64,000 nucleotides of DNA from the NCBI RefSeq assembly GCF_949152225.1, contig NZ_CASCJC010000001.1:1550001-1614000 (forward strand), written 5' to 3'. This DNA is from Ligilactobacillus sp900765635. GTDB taxonomy: Bacteria; Bacillota; Bacilli; Lactobacillales; Lactobacillaceae. Below the pieces are notes generated by a model, which did no database searches, had not been told where the DNA came from, and worked only from the letters and a program-made list of their open reading frames with translations. Shown piece after piece: positions 1 through 8,100 of this stretch. Made by a program: the position numbers and the translations under genes. Within the stretch, counting starts at the first letter, position 1; the number at the start of each line of letters is the position of its first letter.

Positions 1-792
1 ACCTAGTTGTTTAATCGCAACTTGACTAGCTTGCGCATACAAAGGAATGTGTTGTTTAGTCAAAATCTGTGCATCTTTAACTTTCTTTCCATCAACCGTT
101 ACTTCTTGTTTTTTGACGTCGATCTTCGCATTCAAAATTGCTTGCCTGTTTTTATCAACTACAACAGGTTGTACTAATTTAACTTCCTTAGAACCAGATA
201 AACTTTGTGGTACCCCACACGCTACTAAAGCTAGCGAAGTCACTAAACTCAATGGCACCAACAAATACACCATGATACGGATGATATCTTTCCAAAAGTT
301 ACCGATTGTTTGACTAGAAGCCTTCTTTAAGCCACGCATCAATGCAAATAACACCGCAATCCCAACTGCAGTGGCCAAGAAGTTTTGCACCGTCAAACCA
401 ACAATCTGTGCAAATGGACTTAAGGTTACTTCCCCCGAATAACTTTGCCAGTTAGTATTGGTTAAAAATGAAGCTGCAGTGTTAAATGCTAATGCAAAAG
501 ACATTCCTGGTAAATGTTGTGGATTAAGTGGTAAAACATTTTGGAACATCAAAATTAACATCAATAAGATAAAACCTGCACCAGAAAAAACAAATACCGC
601 TGCCACATATTTTTTCCAGTTCATTTCACTAACATCTAAGCGTAAAAAACGCCAAATAGACCGTTCAACCGGTCGGAATTTAAGCATCAATTTCGAATCA
701 TCATCAATCAATTGACTAATATATTTTCCAAGTGGATAAGCCAACAAAACTGGAATTATTAAATATGGAATATATTGGATAATTTCACTCAT
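1..792 (-). CDS. kdpA: Potassium-transporting ATPase subunit KdpA (5' part; runs off window)
   Basis: N-terminal 264 codons of the K+-binding, channel-like subunit of the Kdp ATPase, a membrane protein; the rest and presumably kdpB/kdpC lie beyond the left edge. The translation begins MSEIIQYIPYLIIPVLLAYP and contains the family segments PGMSFALAFNTAASFLTNTN (K+ filter region) and QNFLATAVGIAV. The ATG overlaps the stop of kdpF by four bases (ATGA), a standard kdpFA coupling. Identification rests on recognised KdpA segments plus the KdpF partner; confident. Confidence 0.93.
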   Translation of the reverse strand, partial: MSEIIQYIPYLIIPVLLAYPLGKYISQLIDDDSKLMLKFRPVERSIWRFLRLDVSEMNWKKYVAAVFVFSGAGFILLMLILMFQNVLPLNPQHLPGMSFALAFNTAASFLTNTNWQSYSGEVTLSPFAQIVGLTVQNFLATAVGIAVLFALMRGLKKASSQTIGNFWKDIIRIMVYLLVPLSLVTSLALVACGVPQSLSGSKEVKLVQPVVVDKNRQAILNAKIDVKKQEVTVDGKKVKDAQILTKQHIPLYAQASQVAIKQLG

Positions 793-872
793 TTTTGTTC
801 ACCCTCAAATAAAACATAGACTAAATAAAAGAACAATCCGACCGTCACAAGTGCGGTTAAAGTCATTATCAT
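789..872 (-). CDS. kdpF: KdpF small membrane subunit (27 aa)
   Basis: A 27-residue ORF (MIMTLTALVTVGLFFYLVYV...EGEQK) consisting of a single hydrophobic helix and a short charged tail, the size and composition of KdpF, which stabilises the Kdp complex in the membrane. It is preceded by AAAGGAGG at about 880-887, the best ribosome site of the region, and its TGA overlaps the kdpA ATG. An in-frame ATG also exists at 866, but 872 has the better spacing. Small-protein call rests on position and hydropathy. Confidence 0.85.
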   Translation of the reverse strand: MIMTLTALVTVGLFFYLVYVLFEGEQK

Positions 873-923
873 TTTCCTTCCTCCTTTGATGAATCGCTCT
901 TAATTCACCATTATCCTAACAAG

Positions 924-945
924 AATGATGTTAAAATGGTGTTAA
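924..945 (-). promoter_or_regulatory. Tandem 11-bp direct repeat upstream of kdpFA (response-regulator site candidate)
   Basis: On the minus strand TTAACACCATT is followed immediately by TTAACATCATT, two copies differing at one base. An 11-bp period equals one helical turn, the arrangement bound by OmpR/PhoB-type regulators such as KdpE. A GATAAT -10-like hexamer lies just downstream (minus strand, 910-915), so the repeats would sit at the -35 region. Binding by KdpE is inference. Confidence 0.5.
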
Positions 946-957
946 TTCTTAAAATAC

Positions 958-1040
958 AAAAAAACCAAGGTTAACGATATATACCCTCCTTACTGCATTG
1001 TCCAGTAAAGAGGGTACACATCATAAACGCTTGGCTTTTT
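958..1040 (-). terminator. Two-tier hairpin between lacS-like gene and kdpF
   Basis: On the minus strand an outer stem (AAGCCAAG at 1030-1038 against CTTGGTTTTTTT at 958-969) ends in a U-run, the form of a rho-independent terminator for the upstream symporter gene. Inside it lies a second, 14-bp stem with one mismatch (1003-1016 against 982-995, loop about 7 nt). Confidence 0.7.
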
Positions 1041-1042
1041 AT

Positions 1043-2944
1043 CTATGCTTTAATTTTTAATACATTTGTAGTCGTATCAACATCTTGATCTTTTACTAAC
1101 ATTTCAATTTGGGCATATTTATTGCTATTGGTAATCGTCACAATTACGGTATCGTCATATCCTGCCTTTTTAATAGCTGGATCCCAAAACTCGATTAACA
1201 AATCACCCTTCTTAATTCGTTGACCTTCTTCAAAGTAAGTTACAAAACCAGTTCCTTTCATGTTAACCGTACCAATTCCGATATGAATTAACATCGTTAC
1301 GCCATTATCACCTTCGATTCCAACTGCATGTCTTGTTGAAAAAGTTGACCGAATCGTACAATCAAATGGCGCATACACACGCCCATCACTTGGGATGATT
1401 CCAAATCCTTGCCCTAAACTACCTCTAGCAAAATTAGCATCTTTAACTTCACTTAACGTAATTACCTTACCTGCAATAGGTGCTGGGATTTCAAGGTCTT
1501 GTACTAAAGCTTTGGTTTGCCCATCAACTTTTTTACCCCAAGATTTTTCCAATTCTTCCACAATTTGCGCATGTTTTTCTTCGGTTAAAATAACTTTTTT
1601 GTAGAAAACAAAGATCGCTAGTAATAAAACAACCGCTGGAAAGGCAAACATCATCAGCTTAAAGATAAATTTACCATGTTCGGTAATTGTATCTGGTGTA
1701 GCCCCAGTAGTCATCCCAGCTAACACGGCGATTTGACCAACAACAGCATTAGAAATTGCCCCACCTAATTTATCTAACAATGGACGTACTGATAAAGTCA
1801 ATGATTCATCACGATGACCTAGTTTCCATTGGCCATATTCAACACTATCAGAAATTGTCATCAAAACAACTAAGAAAACTAATGGTTGTGGCACAAAGAA
1901 CAATTCAGCCCCTAAAATTACCAATGGTAACGAAGTGTTAGCCATAGAAAAGACTGCAATTCCACAAAGCATTGTTATAATACAACCAAAAAATAAGTTA
2001 CGACGATTAAATTTGCTTGTTAATTTAGGGAATAAAGACACGGATACTAAACTAATACATGTGTTAATCATCTGTAAAACAGAAAAGTATGTTGAGTGTC
2101 CTAAAATAAAGGTAAAGTAATATAACACTAATGAGCCTAAAATATTAATTCCAATACAATAAAACGCATAGGCTAAAGCTACCCACATTAATTGATCGTT
2201 TTTGGTTAAAACCTTGAAAACTTCCTTTACCCCTGCTGTTTGTTCCTTATTTTTACGTAATTCAGAATCAACTTCTTTTGTACCTAAACCAACAACAATT
2301 GCAGAGATAATACCAACTAATGCAACGATAAATGCAAACCAAAACCAACCACGGTTGTCGCCAGTACCACCATTTTTATTTAAGGAAAACGCAACAACAA
2401 TCGGCATAACAATTACACCAACTAGTCCGCCACCGATAGTAGAACCGACACGTGCAAATGTCGCTGTTTTTTCACGTTCACGTGAATCAAGAGACAAAGC
2501 CGGAATCATCGACCAAAAACCAATATCCTTAAACGAGTAAAAAATGTCTAAAATGATGTATAAAATAGCAAAAATAATTAAATATAAAAATGGATTTGTT
2601 CGACTTAAGCCACCTAAATCAGTAAACAAAATCAATAAGGTGATTGAACTAATAACCCCACCAACAACCACCCAAGGCTTAAAGCGGCCAAAACGTGTAT
2701 TTGTTCTATCGATAGCGTTACCAATAAATGGATCAATAATAAGTTCTACAATTCGTAAAGCAGCAATTACCAATGTCACATAACTAATCATGCGATCGTT
2801 TTGAGCTTGATTTCCTGTATTAAATAAATGTGTGGTAACAAACATGATAAAGTATCCGGATAAAGCTCCGTAAAACATATCGTTACCAAAAGCACCAAAT
2901 GCATAGGACAAACGTGCTGTTATATTTTTTTGTGTTTTTTCCAT
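1043..2944 (-). CDS. lacS: LacS-type sugar:cation symporter with C-terminal EIIA domain
   Basis: Glycoside-pentoside-hexuronide (MelB family) symporter followed by a PTS EIIA-like regulatory domain, importing lactose, galactose or a related galactoside. The first ~450 residues form about 12 membrane segments and include the MelB hallmark around NAIDRTNTRFGRFKPWVV. The tail (about residues 500-633) is EIIA-like: PIAGKVITLSEV, then the histidine in TMLIHIGIGTVN that HPr~P can phosphorylate. ATG at 2944 was chosen because GAAGG precedes it and a palindromic operator (2965-2975) lies in the longer upstream extension. Divergent from the LacI-type repressor gene. Substrate cannot be fixed from sequence. 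Confidence 0.88.
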   Translation of the reverse strand: MEKTQKNITARLSYAFGAFGNDMFYGALSGYFIMFVTTHLFNTGNQAQNDRMISYVTLVIAALRIVELIIDPFIGNAIDRTNTRFGRFKPWVVVGGVISSITLLILFTDLGGLSRTNPFLYLIIFAILYIILDIFYSFKDIGFWSMIPALSLDSREREKTATFARVGSTIGGGLVGVIVMPIVVAFSLNKNGGTGDNRGWFWFAFIVALVGIISAIVVGLGTKEVDSELRKNKEQTAGVKEVFKVLTKNDQLMWVALAYAFYCIGINILGSLVLYYFTFILGHSTYFSVLQMINTCISLVSVSLFPKLTSKFNRRNLFFGCIITMLCGIAVFSMANTSLPLVILGAELFFVPQPLVFLVVLMTISDSVEYGQWKLGHRDESLTLSVRPLLDKLGGAISNAVVGQIAVLAGMTTGATPDTITEHGKFIFKLMMFAFPAVVLLLAIFVFYKKVILTEEKHAQIVEELEKSWGKKVDGQTKALVQDLEIPAPIAGKVITLSEVKDANFARGSLGQGFGIIPSDGRVYAPFDCTIRSTFSTRHAVGIEGDNGVTMLIHIGIGTVNMKGTGFVTYFEEGQRIKKGDLLIEFWDPAIKKAGYDDTVIVTITNSNKYAQIEMLVKDQDVDTTTNVLKIKA

Positions 2945-2964
2945 AAGTCCCAACCTTCTTTTCT

Positions 2965-2975
2965 GTTTACTAAAC
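2965..2975. promoter_or_regulatory. LacI-type operator GTTTACTAAAC
   Basis: Perfect 11-bp odd palindrome just upstream of the lacS-like ribosome site, in a position to block elongation or initiation. The same arms (GTTTACTA/TAGTAAAC) recur at 3103-3134 in the same intergenic region. Confidence 0.55.
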
Positions 2976-3102
2976 ATAAACCAGGTTTCCAGCAAATGTT
3001 TTTTTTCACAAAAAAAGCGCCTCTAAACTTTAACCCCTTTCATTTTACAGAAGAAAAACATTTTAGCATATCAACATTATACAAATAATAAAAACCTGTT
3101 TT

Positions 3103-3139
3103 GTTTACTAAATATTACATCTTTTATAGTAAACGTTTA
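3103..3139. promoter_or_regulatory. LacI/CcpA-type operators between lacS and lacR
   Basis: GTTTACTA (3103-3110) faces TAGTAAAC (3127-3134), and the latter overlaps TAAACGTTTA (3130-3139), the standard LacI/GalR core with central CG. TATAAT boxes flank it: minus strand 3076-3081 for the symporter, plus strand 3196-3201 for the repressor. Divergent control and autoregulation by the adjacent repressor are inferred. Confidence 0.6.
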
Positions 3140-3234
3140 TCAAAAAATAGTCAAGCGTTTTCTTCCTTTTTTTACACTTGTTTAGTTATTTTTGCTATAA
3201 TGATAGTAACAAATTTAATTACAGGTGATTTTTC

Positions 3235-4254
3235 ATGGCTAGTATTCGCGATATCGCTAAAATTGCCGGGGTTTCTCCCGCTACTGTTTCACGCGTCTTA
3301 AACAAAGATGAATCTTTTTCTGTTTCCGAGGCAACTAAACAAAAGATTTTTAAAATTGCTAAAGAACATAACTATACGCGCTCAAATAGCAATCGTTTAG
3401 TTAAAACAAACATCCCTGAAGTAAACATCATCGTTATTTCAGCTCTTTCTAAAGAAGACGAACGCAACGACCCTTACTTTGGTGCTATTCGTTTAGGGCT
3501 AGAAGAACAAGCTGCACATTTTCATATTTCTCAATTAAAATTTACTCGGATTAGTGATCACAACCTAATCGAAATTGATTTAGAAAAATATAACGCGCTC
3601 ATTTTAATCGGTTCATTTGCCGAAGATACCCTATCCTTTTTATACAACAGCAATCCTAATCTGGTTGTTATCGATGATTATCGCTATTTCAATGATTTTG
3701 ATGTTATTCGTAACGATTTTGAACAGCAAACCAAGCAAATTTTACAATCGCTCAAGCAACAAGGCCATAAGCGTATCGCCTTTATCGGCGGTAAAATCAA
3801 CACCGTTGACCTAAAAGGAAAAACAAAAGAAGTCTTCCAAGATATTCGCGAAATTGCGTATCGTGAATGGATGAGTTCACATGATTTGCCTTTAGGCATC
3901 TTTAATTCGGAATGGACTATCGAAAGTGGCATTGCTGCAACAAAAGAGCTTTTAGCTAGCGACTATCATCCTAGCGCTTTAATCACGGCTAACGATCCTT
4001 TAGCAATCGGTGCTTATCGTGTTATTCAACAACACGGCTTAAAGATCCCAGAAGACATTAGCATTGTTAGCTTTGATGATATCAGTGTTTCTGCTTATCT
4101 GGTGCCTTCACTTTCTTCTGTTCATCCTCCAAGCGAAGAAATGGGCCGTGAAGCAATCCGCCTTATCTTAGAACGAATTTTATTCGGACGCACAACTCCT
4201 GTTCAAATCATCTTACCGTCTCATCTTATTAGACGTGAAAGTTTTAGCAATTAA
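3235..4254 (+). CDS. LacI/GalR-family transcriptional repressor
   Basis: 339-aa repressor. The N-terminal HTH reads SIRDIAKIAGVSPATVSRVL with the hinge region after it; residues ~60-335 are the periplasmic-binding-protein-like effector domain, with DDISVSAYLVPSLSSVHPP near the C-terminus as in GalR/LacR proteins. ATG at 3235 follows AGGTGA with good spacing. It is divergent from the lacS-like gene across a region holding several LacI-type palindromes, so it probably controls that transporter in response to a galactoside. It shares length and domain plan with the second LacI protein at 18.7-19.7 kb. Confidence 0.9.
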   Translation: MASIRDIAKIAGVSPATVSRVLNKDESFSVSEATKQKIFKIAKEHNYTRSNSNRLVKTNIPEVNIIVISALSKEDERNDPYFGAIRLGLEEQAAHFHISQLKFTRISDHNLIEIDLEKYNALILIGSFAEDTLSFLYNSNPNLVVIDDYRYFNDFDVIRNDFEQQTKQILQSLKQQGHKRIAFIGGKINTVDLKGKTKEVFQDIREIAYREWMSSHDLPLGIFNSEWTIESGIAATKELLASDYHPSALITANDPLAIGAYRVIQQHGLKIPEDISIVSFDDISVSAYLVPSLSSVHPPSEEMGREAIRLILERILFGRTTPVQIILPSHLIRRESFSN

Positions 4255-4306
4255 AAATGCTTTATTTAATTTTGGGACTACTAAAAAAACGAGCTGTACA
4301 ACTTTT

Positions 4307-4341
4307 AGGACTGATAGACTTTCTAGCAGTCCTATTTTTTT
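4307..4341 (+). terminator. Terminator of the LacI-family gene
   Basis: AGGACTG (4307-4313) pairs with CAGTCCT (4327-4333), followed by a T-run. Confidence 0.8.
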
Positions 4342-4389
4342 ACCAAAAATCAACTAACTAAAACTGTAGAACTTTTCTTATATACATAA

Positions 4390-4427
4390 CAAAAAAACCT
4401 TCTTACTTTCTATCAGTAAGAAGGTTT
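4390..4427 (-). terminator. Terminator of the M60/cohesin-like operon
   Basis: Perfect 13-bp stem AAACCTTCTTACT/AGTAAGAAGGTTT, with a U-run on the minus-strand side, immediately after the stop of the 4446-5183 gene. Confidence 0.88.
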
Positions 4428-4445
4428 AAATATTAGCCTAAAGTT

Positions 4446-5183
4446 TTATCTTGTAAATTTCAAGTAAACAATACCCGTTGTTAAAACAAGAACTGCTCCA
4501 AGTCCAGTCAAGATGATTGCTTTATGTTCACCTGTTTGGCCTAAAACACCATCTTTTTTAGGATTATCTCGGTTATTTCCTTTATTGACTTGATAATTAC
4601 TGTCAACATTAGAACCAGTTGATTCATCCTTGTTTACATCATCTGTTACCGGCTTATCACTAGGCTTTGGATCATCAGTAGTTGGCTCATCGCTAGGATT
4701 ATCTGTTGGCGCATCTGTTTTTTGATCTTCAACCACTAAAGAACTCGCAATCATCTTTAAAGATTGTAATTGCTTTGTTTCATCAACAATTTCAACATCT
4801 GTTTGATTACTAAATTCTGTTTTAGTAGTGATCTTTGTAAATTCACCTAAAGTAACTCCACCAGAGAAATCCTGTGCAGTTAAATCGGCTAAATACAAGG
4901 TAACTTCTTTAGTCTTCTTGTCGTAACGGACTTCATGAACTTGGCTATTATCTTGTAATAATTTGTTATAAACAAAAGTTGGAGCCGTTGTTTGATCGCC
5001 ATCAACTTTAATTGTCACTTTTAACGCATTTACGCTAGTAGCTTGAGGTAAAGTCATCTTTACTTCAACGTTGTTATCTTGAGCCTTAGTGAAGGAAACT
5101 TGGTTGCCATCGGCTTTTACATTAGTTACTTGAAACAACACAGCTACAACTAAACTTAATAATGTTAACCAGATTTTTTTCAA
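4446..5183 (-). CDS. Wall-anchored surface protein with cohesin-like domain
   Basis: 245 residues: signal peptide (1-~25, cleavage near NVKA|DG); a ~120-residue all-beta domain (about 27-145) rich in alternating hydrophobic strands, e.g. NALKVTIKVDGD and KEVTLYLADL, which resembles cohesin modules; a Pro/Asp/Thr/Ser linker (150-205); and a sorting signal with LGQTG, a hydrophobic helix and the tail KFTR. The motif has Gly where LPXTG has Pro. It begins 11 nt after the M60 peptidase stop and ends in a strong terminator, so the two genes form one operon. I infer that it tethers the dockerin-bearing peptidase. The cohesin assignment is from pattern and context; a generic adhesin is the alternative. 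Confidence 0.6.
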   Translation of the reverse strand: MKKIWLTLLSLVVAVLFQVTNVKADGNQVSFTKAQDNNVEVKMTLPQATSVNALKVTIKVDGDQTTAPTFVYNKLLQDNSQVHEVRYDKKTKEVTLYLADLTAQDFSGGVTLGEFTKITTKTEFSNQTDVEIVDETKQLQSLKMIASSLVVEDQKTDAPTDNPSDEPTTDDPKPSDKPVTDDVNKDESTGSNVDSNYQVNKGNNRDNPKKDGVLGQTGEHKAIILTGLGAVLVLTTGIVYLKFTR

Positions 5184-5194
5184 AGTTTTCCCTC

Positions 5195-8100
5195 CTATTT
5201 TTTAATCGTTACTTGCTCAATTTGACTTGGTACATTTAGCCAGTTAGTATCTGCTACTAAACGTTGACCTTCATTAGTTTGAGCATTATCGACACGATAT
5301 AATTCAGCTCTGACTTGTTTTGGTAATTGGTCTTTATTCCACTTACCTGGATCTAACCAGTAGATGAAGGTACCATCACTTGTTTCACCCAAGTTACCAT
5401 TTTCTGGAATATCAGCTAAGATGATTTGGTTAGCCACTAAAGCTCCATCTTCATCTACACCACCCACAATCTTACCATCTTGATCATATAACAAGACAAC
5501 ATTGTAAGCTGGATTACCTTTGTACTTACCGGTAAAGATTAACGAACCTTTAGGAATCTTAAGTTGTTGTGTTTCATCGTAGACATAGTCTTCTTTTAAT
5601 TCAAAGATTGCCGGTTGTTCATTTGTCAATCCGAATTCTACGTTATCACCACTTGGTCCTAAAACATCGATTTCGTTAATTGAAATATCTTTATTAACTG
5701 AATTAATAAAGGTGACACGTACATAACGTGCATCATATGTTCCAATTAACTTATCTGAGGTTGCATTTGCAAAGTAAACAGTTTGCGGTGTCGTTGTTTG
5801 CCCTGCAAATTCACTTTGCTTAACTTTCTTCCAGTCTTTACCGTTTTGACTAATTTGAATGTAGTAACCATAATTTGTTGATTCTTTTGTACCTGTAAAC
5901 TTCAAGCCACACACATCTAATAATTGACCAAAATCAAATTCAACATAAGCATCGCCTTTAGTTGTTTTACCTGTATATGTTGTTTCATCTTTATTATCGA
6001 TTACATTTACAATCGCTGATTTAACAACTGTTGAATCTGGATCGTCATCGTTATTATCTGGAGTTTGATCAGCATTTGATTGCATGTTAGTCGATACTTT
6101 CCAGGTTGATTTGTCATGACTACCATCACTAGAAATCTTAACACTACCAAGAGCAACAGGTGCTAAATAGTTAAGGTTTTTATCAACAATTCGAACACTA
6201 TAAGAAACAACACGGTTGTTAATTGAAGCAACCACATCTGTGTATTCAGGTTTAGTAGTAAAACCGACTACTTTAGTTTGAGGTTGACCATTTTCAATGA
6301 TTGTTCGACTAATTTCATAACCATGAACCTTAGCTAATTGATCTGATGGTAAGGTCGTAGCAAGGTTAAGCTTCACACGATTTGGTTGAAGCTTATCAAC
6401 TGTGATACTTGACTTAGCTGGATCAACATTGCCCGCTTCTTGTGGAATACTTGCGGCTTCATTGTGTTCCAAACTATACGTATGTGCATCATCATCGGCA
6501 TAATAGATTGCACGTGTTTCTTTTTCAAATTGTCCCATGTAATCTAAGGTTGTTTGATCTGGTGTCATTCCCCAGCGAACGAAGAACTCACTTAAATCTT
6601 TTTGAGCCGCTGCACTAGCTAACCGCATGAAGTTTTGTTCTACACCACCATTTAATTTTAATTCAATATTATTTGGCTTTGGTGCAGAAGCTGGATTACG
6701 TGAGTAGCTATCGACACGTGCATAAAACAAGTTGTCAAATTGACTTTGATAATCACTAAACATCTTGTAGTTGTAATAACGGTCGTATGCCAAACGCAAT
6801 TGCCAATACATTGCTAATTGCGTAAAGACATCGTTACTTTGGCCCTTGGTATTGGATGTTGTCTTTTTGAAGATTTCATCATAACTCCAACGAACAGACT
6901 CATTGCTGTCTTTAGCTTGGGCTAATTGTGCAAAGTAGTTGTTGGTAATTTCTGCGATAGCATAACTTGCTTGGTTGATGTTATGGCCAATTTCATGACC
7001 GATGCCCCAGCCAAATAAGTTACCAGCTTGATATTGACCATCTTCAGTCGCCTTGATTGGTTGACCTTGCACCATACCAGGTGTTTGATCCCATTCAATC
7101 CCAATATGATTTCCACCAGCATACATAAATGCTCCAGCAAACATCCGCATATAACGAATATTTAGGTGTTGTGCTGGCAAGCGATTCTTATCACCAGCAC
7201 CAATTGCATTACTTAAACCTTTATGTTGATAGAACAATGTCATCATTTGATCCATTGCATCAACAGAAGCTAATAAAGCTTTAGCCTCATCTTTACCGTT
7301 TAAACCAGCCAAAATTTGGGTAGCTGGCAAGCTTAACATCATATTTTGTAATTGAATATCACTCGTATTAGCAACATTTTCTTTTAAGTTAAAGACTCCA
7401 TTTGTTGTGTAGCCTAACTTGTTAGTTGTTAATCCATTAACTTGTTGTTTTAAGTCTGCCAAGTATTGAGTAACTTTAGCTAGACGTTCTTGTTCATCTG
7501 TTACATTATGCAAGTTTAAGGCTGCAGTCTTAATGCCGCCACTGACACGTACACTGTAGTTTGCGTTGTCGTTCTTTCCGTTAAATGTAATATATAACGG
7601 TCCACCTTGTTGCGTTGCTAAACTAGTTAACTCAGGTAAAGTAATCTCGTTTTTACCAACTTTTAAGGCAAATGTTTGTCCTGTTAAGGAGTTTGATTCT
7701 GCATAATATTGTGTTGGAACTAATGTCAATGGTGTGTTATCACCAACCTTACCATTTGGTGTACCAACATAAATTGTAACTGTTTGATCAGCTTGACCAC
7801 TAACACCTAATGGTTGCCATGCATTTAAACCACTAGCAAAACCTAGATGTCCGTCTTTGCTTGCTGTAATTGTTGGATCAATCTTTAAGACATCACCTTT
7901 TTGTTTATCCGCTAAGATAGCTTTAGCCATATCAAGTTCAGCTTGTAAGCTGTCCTTATCCATGATGTATTCACCACTGACTTCATCTTTAGTGTCTAAA
8001 CGTTTTTGTAAATCAGTTAATGTTTGTTCTGTAACTGTACTGTTTAATTCCAAATGCAAGTTATCTTTGAATAATGCATTGATATCATCTTCTAAGCTAT

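Noticed and set aside
47..715. Plus-strand ORFs of 85-88 codons at the left edge
   Set aside because: Antisense shadows of kdpA; no ribosome sites, low-complexity translations.
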